Notes: generated from the sequence alone by a model not told the origin. Counted from the stretch's first letter, positions 25,215-33,303 are shown. The stretch is DNA of 64,000 nt from Pseudomonas vranovensis DSM 16006 (GCF_000425805.1 NZ_AUED01000018.1:124001-188000), one strand, 5' to 3'. Numbers and translations: made by a program.

Positions 25215-26423
25215 ACCCATTGCCTGCGCCGGTTGCACCTCGAACTGCAGTCCGACCGGCGCCGGGCACAGTTGACCACGGCGCACCAGGCGTCGCTCGG
25301 AGGGGGCGGCGGCAACCGCTGCAGCTGCATTCGGTGCCTTGATAATGACGAAGGTCGCCTCGTTGCCGACCTTCAGCCCGTAGTCGCGCTTGTCCATGAC
25401 CGTGGCGCTGGCGGTAGTGGCCATCGCCAGTGCCACATTCAGGTCTTCGTCGCTGTAGAAGCCGGAGCGATAGCCGATGAGCATCGCGCGCTGGAGCATG
25501 TCGGCGTTGCCGTAGGGCCACCAGGCGTCCTGGATGTTGTCGTTGCCGGTGAACACGTTCACCCCGGCATTACGCAGTTGCAGTACAGGCGGGAAGGGGT
25601 GGTCGCCCGGGGCGTTGGTCATGATCGAGATGCCGGCCTGGGCCAGCGTTGCCGCCGTGCGCTGCACGACGTCCAGCTCCACCTGACCCAGGGCGTAGGC
25701 ATGGCTGACGCTCACGCGCCCCTGCAAGCCGACTGCGCAGGTGCGTGCGGCGATGCGCTGCAATTGCTCGATGCCCTGCAGGCCAGGCTCATGCAGGTGG
25801 ATATCGACCTTCACGCCACGGCGTTCGGCAATCCCGAACACCACGTCCAATTGACCCTCGGCGTCACCGTCCAGCGTGGTGGGGTCGATACCGCCAATGA
25901 CTTCGGCGCCGTCGGTGATGGCCGCTTCAAGCACGTCGGCGGTACCCGGGCACGACATCACCCCGGCCTGGGGGAAGGCCACCAGCTCGATGTCGACGAT
26001 GCCGCGCCACTGTTCCCGAGCGTGCATCACCGCATGCAGATTGCTCAGGCCTGTGGAGGCATCGACATCCACATGGCAGCGCATCGCCACGGTGCCGAAC
26101 GACACCGCCTGGCGGATCAGGGCATCGGCGCGTTCGACAATCGGCGGCGCCAGGGCCAGTTCGCGCTTTTCCACGGCCAGACGTTCACGCAGGCTGCCAA
26201 CGGGTTGGTGCGGGTGCCAGCGGTCGCCGACAAAGCTTTTATCCAGGTGGATATGGCCGTCGACAAAGCCGGGCAGCACCAGGTGTCCGCCAAGGTCGAT
26301 GCGCTCTACACCTTCAAGGGGGCCAGGGTTTGCGTCGAGGCGAGCGATACGGCCATCGGTGACGGCCAGGGAGAGGGGGCTGCCGTCGGCGGCGACGGCA
26401 TTGATGAAAACACGATCAAACAT
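25203..26423 (-). CDS. Cytosine deaminase-like metal-dependent amidohydrolase
   Basis: This 406-residue cytoplasmic enzyme belongs to the CodA/AtzF-like amidohydrolase group. Metal-binding motifs are GHIHLDKSF near residue 55 (the HxH pair), DIHLHEPG, SHAYALG, and a catalytic Asp in GNDNIQDAWWPYG. The last differs from the SHDD stretch of E. coli cytosine deaminase, so cytosine is not assured as substrate. The genomic setting (NCS1 permease, GntR regulator and hydantoin-racemase family gene across the intergenic region) suggests a pyrimidine, hydantoin or similar cyclic amide. The start is the MFDRVFINA ATG. Confidence 0.83.
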   Translation of the reverse strand: MFDRVFINAVAADGSPLSLAVTDGRIARLDANPGPLEGVERIDLGGHLVLPGFVDGHIHLDKSFVGDRWHPHQPVGSLRERLAVEKRELALAPPIVERADALIRQAVSFGTVAMRCHVDVDASTGLSNLHAVMHAREQWRGIVDIELVAFPQAGVMSCPGTADVLEAAITDGAEVIGGIDPTTLDGDAEGQLDVVFGIAERRGVKVDIHLHEPGLQGIEQLQRIAARTCAVGLQGRVSVSHAYALGQVELDVVQRTAATLAQAGISIMTNAPGDHPFPPVLQLRNAGVNVFTGNDNIQDAWWPYGNADMLQRAMLIGYRSGFYSDEDLNVALAMATTASATVMDKRDYGLKVGNEATFVIIKAPNAAAAVAAAPSERRLVRRGQLCPAPVGLQFEVQPAQAMGSGT

Positions 26424-26524
26424 TTCAGGACCTCTATGGGGGCCCTCCCACCCTATAAAAAGCCCTGATGCATTTACCAATTAAATATCGGGATCGATAT
26501 CAGTTGGGTCGTGAATGGCGGGTT

Positions 26525-27214
26525 TCAGCCACCCAGCAGGTGCTTGAGCGGGTGGTAGTCGGCCTTCAAGGTTTGGGTGGCCTTGAGTATGGCTTCTTCG
26601 ATGCCCCGCAGGTGCGTACACACCAGCTCGATGGCCGCCGACTGGTCGCCCGCTTCGAGGAACTCGATCAGGCGCAGGTGCTCGTTGCCACGGCAGGCTT
26701 CGTGGCGTTCGTCGTCCAGTGTCGAGGCGTACAGCGAGCCGCGTTCGATCAGCTTGCGGAACCAGTCCAGCAACACCGGGTTGTCCAGCACCTCGGCCAG
26801 GCGCAGGTGGAACTCACCCAACAGGTTGACGTAGCGGGCATGGTCGCCTGCATCGGCGGCGGCTTCCTCTGCGGCTACATGCAGGCGCAGGGGGTGCAGC
26901 ACGCTCTTGTCGGCGCGCCGGCACAGCTCGGTGACGATGCCGATCTCAATCAGGCGCCGGGTTTCGAACACCGAACGAATGTCATCGTCGCTGGGCAGTG
27001 ACACCCATGCGCCCTTGTTCAGTTCGGTGGAGACCAGGCCGTCGCCTTCGAGTTGCTTGAGCGCCGCGCGCACCGAAGTGCGGCTGACCTTGAAAAGCTC
27101 CGCAAGCGACGACTCGCCCAGTTTCATGCCGGGGCGCAGGGTGCGCTTGCGGATCGCCTCGTGGACCCCCAGGTAGACACGCTCTACGGTCGATGCGGGG
27201 TGTTTTTCCGTCAT
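26525..27214 (-). CDS. GntR/FadR-family (FCD) regulator
   Basis: This 229-residue regulator has an N-terminal GntR winged helix (residues about 10-70, GESSLAELFKVSRTSVRAALKQLEGDGLV) and a C-terminal FCD helical sensor domain. The start follows GGAG; a longer reading frame upstream lacks a site. It sits between the amidohydrolase gene downstream and the divergent permease gene, and most likely represses both in the absence of the substrate. Direct repeats TTGTATGCA near the permease start are its best operator candidates. Confidence 0.87.
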   Translation of the reverse strand: MTEKHPASTVERVYLGVHEAIRKRTLRPGMKLGESSLAELFKVSRTSVRAALKQLEGDGLVSTELNKGAWVSLPSDDDIRSVFETRRLIEIGIVTELCRRADKSVLHPLRLHVAAEEAAADAGDHARYVNLLGEFHLRLAEVLDNPVLLDWFRKLIERGSLYASTLDDERHEACRGNEHLRLIEFLEAGDQSAAIELVCTHLRGIEEAILKATQTLKADYHPLKHLLGG

Positions 27215-27295
27215 TACCAGCTCCGATATTCCTTGACCGCCCCAGCATGCCGTAAATGTGCCTAGACAAAAAGTTGCAGCGTGAAATTGTGCGCC

Positions 27296-27362
27296 ATCGC
27301 GGGGCAAGTCGAGGCGTCGCACCGCCCCTCCCACCGGGTGTAGGAGTGGGCTTGCCCGCGAT
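27296..27362. repeat. REP dyad (ATCGCGGGGCAAG type)
   Basis: ATCGCGGGGCAAG at 27296-27308 is inverted as CTTGCCCGCGAT at 27351-27362 (one base shorter). It lies in the 500-bp divergent region between the GntR gene and the permease gene, close to the GntR start. Confidence 0.75.
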
Positions 27363-27569
27363 CTCAAGATTGTGTATCGGCGTAGCAGTCTTGTGGATAC
27401 ATGTTACGGGTTGTCGTTACGACAATTCACATTTTTGTCACCTGGTCATTTGACCGTTCGATCAGGTAAATGGCTTCTCGGCAGCCTCTTATGAAAGTTT
27501 TTAAATAATAAAAATCAATTGTTTATGTGCTCAGAGCGGTAGGCGGCGAATTCCATTTCAACCCCTTTT

Positions 27570-27629
27570 GGCATACATATTGTTCCGCAAAAATCGTAAT
27601 ACAAAAATTGTATGCAATATTTGTATGCA
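27570..27629. promoter_or_regulatory. GntR-type operator cluster upstream of the NCS1 permease gene
   Basis: The gene-free stretch 27215-27721 (507 bp) holds a REP dyad and this cluster. TTGTATGCA occurs at 27608-27616 and again at 27621-27629, a 13-bp period. ATACAAAAATTGTAT at 27599-27613 is a perfect dyad with 3-bp spacer. GCATACA, the inverse of TGTATGC, lies near 27571. The surrounding DNA is AT-rich, as for a promoter. FadR-family sites often have TTGTAT/ATACAA arms. No ORF with a ribosome site was seen in the rest. Confidence 0.6.
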
Positions 27630-27721
27630 TGGCGCCAAGGCGCCCGACAGCGGTCCCAACTCTGCAAATCCAACAATAATGTGCTGTAGCACTCCTGTGC
27701 TGCAGCAGGAGCCCGGGGAAC

Positions 27722-29251
27722 ATGCAATTGGATACTTCCAAACATCTGGACAGTGCGTACCTGCCGTCCGACGCTGCCGCCTCTGCACCTGCCTCCGGGC
27801 ACAGTGCCCTGAGTCCGAAGCTGCACAACGCTGACCTTGCTCCCACCAAAGCCGCAGGCCGGCGCTGGGGCGGGTATAGCATCTTCGCCCTGTGGACCAA
27901 CGATGTGCACAACATCGCCAACTATTCATTTGCCATGGGCCTGTTCGCCCTCGGCCTGTCGGGCTGGCAGATGCTGGCGGCCCTGGCAGTGGGGGCGGCG
28001 CTGGTGTACTTCTTCATGAACCTGTCCGGCTACATGGGCCAGAAAACCGGGGTGCCGTTCCCGGTGATCAGCCGCATGAGCTTTGGCATTTACGGCGCAC
28101 AGTTGCCGGCTATCGTCCGTGCGGTGATTGCCATTGCCTGGTTCGGTATCCAGACGTACCTCGCCTCGGTGGTGTTGCGGGTGCTGCTGGTGGCCATCTG
28201 GCCAGCCTTGGCCAGTTACGACCATAACGCCATTCTCGGGCTGTCCAGCCTGGGCTGGGCCAGCTTCGTCGCCATCTGGTTCGTGCAACTGGTGATCCTG
28301 ACCTTCGGCATGGAGATGGTGCGCAAGTACGAGTCCTTTGCCGGCCCTGTGATTCTCTCTACGGTGCTGGTGCTGGCGGTGTGGATGTACCTGCGGGTCG
28401 ACGGCAACCTGGCCTGGTCGGTGGGTGAACCGCTGACCGGCGTCAAGATGTGGACCCAGGTGTTTGCCGGCGGCGCGCTGTGGCTGGCCATCTACGGCAC
28501 GCTGATCCTCAACTTCTGCGACTTCGCCCGTTCCTCGCCGTGCCGCAAGACCATCCGCGTCGGCAACTTCTGGGGCCTGCCGGTGAACATCCTGGTGTTC
28601 GCGGTGATCAGCTTCGTGCTGTCCGGGGCGCAGTTCAGCATCGATGGCACAGTGATCGACAGCCCGACCCAGATCATTGCCGCGATTCCCGACAAAACCT
28701 TCCTGGTCCTGGGCTGCCTGGCGTTCCTGATCGTCACCGTGGCGGTGAACATCATGGCCAACTTCGTCGCCCCGGCCTTCGTGCTCTCAAGCCTTGCACC
28801 GAGCCGCCTGAACTTTCGCCGTGCCGGCATGATCAGCGCCACCCTGGCGGTACTGATCCTGCCCTGGAACCTCTACAACAGCCCGCTGGTGATCGTCTAC
28901 TTCCTCTCGGGGCTGGGCGCGCTGCTGGGCCCACTGTACGGGATCATCATGGTCGACTACTGGCTGATCCGCAAAGCCCAGGTCCATGTCCCGGACCTGT
29001 ACAGCGAATGCGCCAGCGGCACCTACCACTACACCCGCGGGGTCAACTACAAGGCCATCGCTGCCCTGGTGCCCTCGGCCATCGCCGCGGTGATGCTGGC
29101 CCTGGTACCGGCCTTCAGCGACCTGACGCCGTTCTCCTGGCTGTTCGGCGCGGCCATCGCCGGTGGCGTGTACTACCTGATCTCCGATCGCAATAAACAT
29201 TACGTGGACTGTTCTGGTGAGCATTTTGCCGTCGACAGCGCCCACCACTGA
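27722..29251 (+). CDS. NCS1-family nucleobase/hydantoin/allantoin permease
   Basis: This 509-residue inner-membrane protein has about 12 membrane helices and the NCS1 hallmarks, e.g. WGGYSIFALWTNDVHNIANY and GMEMVRKYESFAGP. LNFCDFARSS and the C-terminal IMVDYWLIRK are also present. The family moves hydantoins (Mhp1), allantoin, cytosine or uracil with Na+ or H+. Substrate choice cannot be read reliably. The downstream racemase-family gene and the amidohydrolase across the intergenic region favour a hydantoin- or pyrimidine-derived ring. The polar N-terminal tail of about 45 residues is longer than in Mhp1. Confidence 0.88.
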   Translation: MQLDTSKHLDSAYLPSDAAASAPASGHSALSPKLHNADLAPTKAAGRRWGGYSIFALWTNDVHNIANYSFAMGLFALGLSGWQMLAALAVGAALVYFFMNLSGYMGQKTGVPFPVISRMSFGIYGAQLPAIVRAVIAIAWFGIQTYLASVVLRVLLVAIWPALASYDHNAILGLSSLGWASFVAIWFVQLVILTFGMEMVRKYESFAGPVILSTVLVLAVWMYLRVDGNLAWSVGEPLTGVKMWTQVFAGGALWLAIYGTLILNFCDFARSSPCRKTIRVGNFWGLPVNILVFAVISFVLSGAQFSIDGTVIDSPTQIIAAIPDKTFLVLGCLAFLIVTVAVNIMANFVAPAFVLSSLAPSRLNFRRAGMISATLAVLILPWNLYNSPLVIVYFLSGLGALLGPLYGIIMVDYWLIRKAQVHVPDLYSECASGTYHYTRGVNYKAIAALVPSAIAAVMLALVPAFSDLTPFSWLFGAAIAGGVYYLISDRNKHYVDCSGEHFAVDSAHH

Positions 29252-29275
29252 GCGTCACGCACAAGGAAACGAGTC

Positions 29276-30004
29276 ATGAGAATACTGGTAGTCAACGTCA
29301 ACACCACCGCGTCCATTACCGACGCCATTGCTCGGCAGGCACGCAGCGTGGCGTCGCCGGGCACCGAGATCGTCGGGCTGACGCCCCGCTTTGGTGCAGA
29401 GTCGGTGGAAGGCAACTTTGAAAGCTACCTGGCGGCCATTGCCGTCATGGAACGGGTGCTCAGCTACGACCAGCCCTACGACGCCGTGATCCAGGCCGGG
29501 TACGGCGAGCACGGTCGCGAAGGCTTGCAGGAGCTGCTCAACGTGCCGGTGGTGGATATCACCGAGGCAGCCGCCAGTGTGGCGATGCTGCTGGGCCATC
29601 GCTACTCGGTGGTCACCACCCTGGATCGCACCGTGCCGCTGATCGAGGACCGCCTCAAGCTTGCCGGACTGGACAGCCGCTGTGCGTCGGTGCGGGCCAG
29701 TGGTCTTGCGGTGCTGGAGCTGGAGGAAGACCCGGAGCGGGCCATCGAGTCGGTGGTGCGGGAGGCGGAGGAGGCGGTGCGGGTCGACAAGGCCGAAGTG
29801 ATTTGCCTGGGCTGCGGTGGAATGGTCGGGCTGGATGAGCGTATCCAGGCGCGTACCGGGGTGCCGGTAGTTGACGGGGTGACGGCGGCGGTGGCGTTGG
29901 CCGAGTCGCTGGTGCGTTTGAAGCTCAGTACCTCGAAGGTGCGTACCTATGCGCCACCGCGCCCCAAGCAGATTCTGGGCTGGCCGCGGGCGCTGTTGGG
30001 CTGA
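29276..30004 (+). CDS. Hydantoin racemase (Asp/Glu racemase superfamily) member lacking the first catalytic Cys
   Basis: This 242-residue protein matches the HyuE/AllR racemase group: NVNTTASIT at the N-terminus, ESYLAAIAVMERVL and DGVTAAVALAESLVRL at the C-terminus. Known members use two cysteines, one in A-C-F/Y-G-D-P and one in L-G-C-A-G-M. Here the second is kept (LGCGGM, Cys180). The first is Gly75 in AGYGEHG. A two-base racemase mechanism is thus unlikely, and a one-cysteine isomerase or lyase role should be considered. It lies 24 bp after the permease gene, in one operon. Confidence 0.82.
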   Translation: MRILVVNVNTTASITDAIARQARSVASPGTEIVGLTPRFGAESVEGNFESYLAAIAVMERVLSYDQPYDAVIQAGYGEHGREGLQELLNVPVVDITEAAASVAMLLGHRYSVVTTLDRTVPLIEDRLKLAGLDSRCASVRASGLAVLELEEDPERAIESVVREAEEAVRVDKAEVICLGCGGMVGLDERIQARTGVPVVDGVTAAVALAESLVRLKLSTSKVRTYAPPRPKQILGWPRALLG

Positions 30005-30011
30005 CAAGCCA

Positions 30012-30090
30012 ACGGCCGATCGCAGGCTGTCGCCAGCGGCTACATGGGGTGATCTGTAGCCGCTGCCAAGGAACGAGGCTGTGATCGATG
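30012..30090. repeat. REP pair (GTAGCCGCTGCC type)
   Basis: CAGCGGCTACA at 30034-30044 is inverted as TGTAGCCGCTG at 30055-30065, with flanking GGCCGATCGCAGG and AGGCTGTGATCG tails. It separates the racemase gene from the convergent glycine-zipper gene. Confidence 0.8.
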
Positions 30091-30094
30091 TGAA

Positions 30095-30514
30095 TCAGCG
30101 ATGCTTATGCTTGTGTTTATGCTTGTGCTTGTGACCGCCGCCGGAGTCATGGCGGTCATCGTCGGCGATGTTGTTGCCCAGGGCGCCACCTGCGGCGCCA
30201 CCCAGGCCGGCACCGATGGTCGAGCCGGTCTTGCCGCCCACCTGGTTGCCGATCACCGAGCCACCGGCCGATCCCAGGCCACCGCCAATGGCCGCTTCTG
30301 TGCGGTTGCCCTTGCGGGCTCCCACCGCACTGCCGGCCGCGCCGCCAACACCGGCACCAATGGCCGCGCCGGTGCTGCCACCGATCTGTTGGCCAACCAC
30401 GTTACCCAGCGCGCCACCCAAGCCGCCACCCATGGCAGCGGTGCCGTCACCGGCAGCCAGGACACCTTGGGAGAGCACAAGGCCCAACGTCAGAACAGAA
30501 AGTGAAACACGCAT
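30095..30514 (-). CDS. Glycine-zipper envelope protein with Lys-His tail
   Basis: This 139-residue protein starts with a signal peptide (MRVSLSVLTLGLVLSQGVLA). It has three to four imperfect glycine-zipper repeats (GGGLGGALGNVVGQQIGG and similar, residues about 28-118), a plan seen in small outer-membrane-associated proteins. It ends in GGGHKHKHKHKHKHR, six Lys-His or His-Arg steps that could bind Ni, Zn or Cu. GAGGAT precedes the ATG. It is 53 bp downstream of the Asp/Arg-rich lipoprotein gene on the same strand and may be co-transcribed. Confidence 0.8.
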   Translation of the reverse strand: MRVSLSVLTLGLVLSQGVLAAGDGTAAMGGGLGGALGNVVGQQIGGSTGAAIGAGVGGAAGSAVGARKGNRTEAAIGGGLGSAGGSVIGNQVGGKTGSTIGAGLGGAAGGALGNNIADDDRHDSGGGHKHKHKHKHKHR

Positions 30515-30567
30515 GATGTAATCCTCAGGCAATACGGTTGTCAGTCAGGTGAACAGGCAGCTGGCGA

Positions 30568-30819
30568 TCAATCGTCATCGTCGTCGTCATCATCGTCACG
30601 GCCGCGGCGGCGGTCATTGTCGTAGTAGCGGGAGCGGTCGTCGTCGCGGTAGCGTTTGTCGTACTTGCGGTGGTCACGGTCACGGTCATCGTCCCAGTCG
30701 CGGGAGTAGCGGTGGTCGCGGTCATAACGGTGATCGTCGCGGTCGTAATCGTGGTAGTAGCAACCGGCCGTGGACAGCACGGTGGCGATTACGGCAAAGC
30801 GGGCGAAGTGTTTCAGCAC
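30568..30819 (-). CDS. Small Asp/Arg/Tyr-rich lipoprotein with poly-Asp tail
   Basis: This 83-residue protein has a lipoprotein signal (VIATVLSTAGC) with lipidated cysteine near residue 19. A low-complexity region of Asp, Arg, Tyr and His follows (YYHDYDRDDHRYDRDH), ending in nine consecutive Asp residues. The GTG start follows AGGATCC. Such tails may bind Ca or other cations on the cell surface; function is unknown. The acidic tail here and the basic His tail of the next gene are complementary, which is suggestive. An orphan terminator lies 84 bp upstream on the same strand. Confidence 0.72.
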   Translation of the reverse strand: MLKHFARFAVIATVLSTAGCYYHDYDRDDHRYDRDHRYSRDWDDDRDRDHRKYDKRYRDDDRSRYYDNDRRRGRDDDDDDDDD

Positions 30820-30902
30820 TGTGGATCCTTTATCCGCACAGCGGAGGGAAGTTAATGGATCAGACCTGAATTTCAAACTTTTGTTTCAGACCGCCCACAG
30901 GC

Positions 30903-30930
30903 AAAAAAAAAGGCTCACGCAAAGTGAGCC
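30903..30930 (-). terminator. Strong intrinsic terminator (minus strand) with no gene upstream of it
   Basis: On the minus strand GGCTCAC-TTTGC-GTGAGCC is followed by nine T residues. The nearest upstream minus-strand gene ends at 31259 and a plus-strand gene lies between. So this either ends a small RNA transcribed from about 30931-31065 or acts as an attenuator in the leader of the Asp-rich lipoprotein gene. Confidence 0.85.
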
Positions 30931-31084
30931 AAACAACGTTCTGAAGGGAAGAGCCTGTACCGTAACGCGCCACCGTTAAGTCAGCGTTAAGCCGCGCATT
31001 GCTTGTCCAGCAGGAACCCTCAGTGCTCGCTGGCCTCACAGCTTTAGGACTTGCACAACGGCAAGCGCCATGAAGGAGGCTTTC

Positions 31085-31258
31085 ATGAGCAAGCAAAAGA
31101 CTTCCGACGCCCAGGGCGACTCCACCGAGCCGGTCAAGGCGCCGAACAACCCCCGGCATGACCGCACCGCACGGGACAACGACTACAGCCCGGACTTCAA
31201 GTCAGAGCCGGAGAAAAAGCCCAACCGTGACGCCGACATCGACACCGACGGCGGTTGA
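31085..31258 (+). CDS. Small hydrophilic protein of unknown function (57 aa)
   Basis: The ATG is preceded by AAGGAGG with a five-base spacer, one of the best ribosome sites in the window; an ATG 15 bases upstream overlaps that site and is rejected. The protein is highly charged and probably disordered (EPVKAPNNPRHDRTARDNDY, PEKKPNRDADIDTDGG), with no cysteine and no signal. Its stop is directly adjacent to the end of the convergent sensor-kinase gene. The composition suggests a stress-related disordered protein, but this is inference. Confidence 0.75.
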   Translation: MSKQKTSDAQGDSTEPVKAPNNPRHDRTARDNDYSPDFKSEPEKKPNRDADIDTDGG

Positions 31259-32596
31259 TCACTGGTCGCGTGGCAGCTCGATACGCGCCCGCAAGCCGCC
31301 ACCCGGCTGGTTGCCCAGGGTCAGCTCGCCGCCTTGTTCGCGGATTACCGTGCGTGCCGCCGGCAGCCCCAGGCCGACGCCACCGGTGTCGCGGTTGCGT
31401 GAGCTTTCCAGGCGAAAGAAGGGCACGAACACCTCTTCCAGCGCCGCGCCAGGGATGCCCGGGCCCTGGTCGCTGACGTCGATGAACAGGCTGTGGGCGG
31501 TGCTGCTCAAACGGATGGTGGGCGGGGTGGCATATTTGACGGCGTTTTCTATCAAGTTTGTTACTGCGCGTTTCAGGGCCAGCGGGCGCCCGAGGTAAAC
31601 GAGGTTTTTCGGGCCCTCGAAAGGGATATCAATGTGCTGGTCGCCGTAATCGTCCACCAGGGTTTGCAGCAATTCGGCCAGATCAAACGGGGTGGCGGTT
31701 TCCAGGCGGGTCTCGTCGCGAAAGAAGTTCAACGCGGCGTTGATCATGCTCTGCATCTCATCGACATCGCGAAACAGCTTGCGCTGTTGCTCGGCATCTT
31801 CAATGAACTCGCCGCGCAGGCGCATGCGCGTCAGCGGTGCGCGCAGGTCATGGGAGATTGCTGCCAACATCTGCGTGCGTTCGGCAATAAAGTGCTGGAT
31901 CTGCGCCTGCATGGTGTTGAATGCGGTGATTGTCTGGCGCAGCTCATGGGGGCCTTCCAGGCGGATCGGCGGCGCCCGCAGGTCGCTGCCAAAGCGCCGC
32001 GCGGCGCGGGCAAAGCGCTGCAGCGGGCCGGCCAGCTGGCGGGTGCCGATCCAGGCCACCAGCAAGGCGGCTATCAGCGCCAGGATGCCAATGATGGTGA
32101 AGCGCATCCCCAGGCTCAGGCCCCAGCTACGGTAGGGCGGGGTGAAGGCCAGCCAACTGTTGTCACCCAGTTGCAGGACCAGTTTGTAGTGTGCATCCGG
32201 GTCGCCTTCGGGCCAGTCGTCGGGCTTGTAGACCGCCAGTTGGCGCGGCCGGGTGGCCAGCAGTTGCTGCAGCTCCGGTGAGTCTTCAAGGGCCAGCGTT
32301 TCACCGCTGTCGGGCAGGTTCAGGGATTCACGTTGGGGGCTCCAGCGCACATGCAGCATCGGATTGCTGGCGGCTTGGGCCAAGTGCTCACGCTGACCCG
32401 GCGGGGCTGCCTCGAGTACCCGGGTAACCACCGCCATTTGCTCGATCAGGCCGATCTGGCTCAAGGGCGGGCGCGCCCATACGCCAGCCAGTTGCACAAA
32501 GAGGATATTCAATGCCACCGAGGTCAGCATGGCGGCAATGATGGTCAGGGCAATGCGCCGGCTGATGCTGTCGCGGCGCAGGTCCAGGCGGATCAC
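31259..32596 (-). CDS. Sensor histidine kinase of an OmpR-type two-component system
   Basis: This 445-residue inner-membrane kinase has membrane segments near residues 13-40 and 165-185 with a periplasmic loop of about 125 residues. A HAMP linker (IGTRQLAGPLQRFARAARRFG) follows, then HisKA with AAISHDLRAPLTRMRLRGEF and HATPase_c with NLIENAVKYA, DQGPGIP and GGVGLGLPAARTV. It phosphorylates the regulator encoded just upstream, whose stop overlaps its start by four bases. The EnvZ/RstB-like plan does not reveal the signal. Confidence 0.9.
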   Translation of the reverse strand: MIRLDLRRDSISRRIALTIIAAMLTSVALNILFVQLAGVWARPPLSQIGLIEQMAVVTRVLEAAPPGQREHLAQAASNPMLHVRWSPQRESLNLPDSGETLALEDSPELQQLLATRPRQLAVYKPDDWPEGDPDAHYKLVLQLGDNSWLAFTPPYRSWGLSLGMRFTIIGILALIAALLVAWIGTRQLAGPLQRFARAARRFGSDLRAPPIRLEGPHELRQTITAFNTMQAQIQHFIAERTQMLAAISHDLRAPLTRMRLRGEFIEDAEQQRKLFRDVDEMQSMINAALNFFRDETRLETATPFDLAELLQTLVDDYGDQHIDIPFEGPKNLVYLGRPLALKRAVTNLIENAVKYATPPTIRLSSTAHSLFIDVSDQGPGIPGAALEEVFVPFFRLESSRNRDTGGVGLGLPAARTVIREQGGELTLGNQPGGGLRARIELPRDQ

Positions 32597-33303
32597 GAGC
32601 GGCTGACCTTGGCGTCGAACAAGTAGCCGCCATTGCGCACCGTTCGGATCAGTGCCGGACGCTTGCTGTCGGGTTCGATCTTGCGGCGCAGGCGGCTCAC
32701 CTGCACGTCGATGCTGCGGTCGTACGCTTCATGGCCCTGGCCCCGTGCCAGATCGATCAACTGCTCGCGGCTGAGGATGCGCTGCGGGTGTTCGAGAAAT
32801 ACCAACAGCAGGTCGAACTCGCCTGCCGAGAGCGGCACCATCACCCCTTGCGGCGTACGCAACTCGCGGCGGGTCACATCCAGTTGCCAGTCGTCGAAGC
32901 GGATCAGTGGCCGGGTTTCTTCGCTCTGTGCGCGTAACTGCTCACCGGTGCGGCGCTGAACCGCGCGCAGGCGCGCCAGCAGTTCGCGGGCATCGAAGGG
33001 TTTGCCCACGTAATCGTCGGCACCCAGTTCAAGGCCGACGATACGGTCACTCAACTCGTCCATGGCGGTGAGCATGATGATCGGGATGCCGGTGTTGGCG
33101 CGTAGTTTCTGGCACAGGTTCAGGCCGCTTTCACCCGGCAGCATCAGGTCGAGGATGATGGTATCCGGGCGCTGCTGTTCGATGGCCGTCCACATCGCCG
33201 TGCCATTGGCGGCAAGGTCGACTTCGTAGCCGTGCATCACAAAGAACTTCTTCAGCAGGGCACAAATTTCCACATCGTCATCGACGATCAGCAGTCTGCT
33301 CAC
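32593..33303 (-). CDS. OmpR-family response regulator
   Basis: This 236-residue regulator has a receiver domain with the acidic pocket (IVDDDVEI), phospho-acceptor Asp in TIILDLMLPGESG (about residue 53), and the lysine in DYVGKPFDARELLARL. A C-terminal winged helix follows (LSAGEFDLLLVFLEHPQRILSREQL, read in parts). The GTG start begins MSRLLIVDDD. It is first in a two-gene operon with its kinase and overlaps it by four bases. Targets are not evident; the divergent small gene at 33468 is a candidate. Confidence 0.9.
   Translation of the reverse strand: MSRLLIVDDDVEICALLKKFFVMHGYEVDLAANGTAMWTAIEQQRPDTIILDLMLPGESGLNLCQKLRANTGIPIIMLTAMDELSDRIVGLELGADDYVGKPFDARELLARLRAVQRRTGEQLRAQSEETRPLIRFDDWQLDVTRRELRTPQGVMVPLSAGEFDLLLVFLEHPQRILSREQLIDLARGQGHEAYDRSIDVQVSRLRRKIEPDSKRPALIRTVRNGGYLFDAKVSRS

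Noticed and set aside
30095..30130. Repeating ATGCTTATGCTTGTG-like DNA taken as a tandem repeat or CRISPR fragment
   Set aside because: It is the coding sequence of the Lys-His tail of the glycine-zipper protein; there are no spacers or conserved repeat units.
30525..30725. Thr/Ala/Met-rich frame in the D/R-rich lipoprotein region, and the plus-strand frames there
   Set aside because: The low-complexity DNA leaves several frames open; only the minus-strand frame with a lipobox and a GTG after AGGAT makes a sensible protein.
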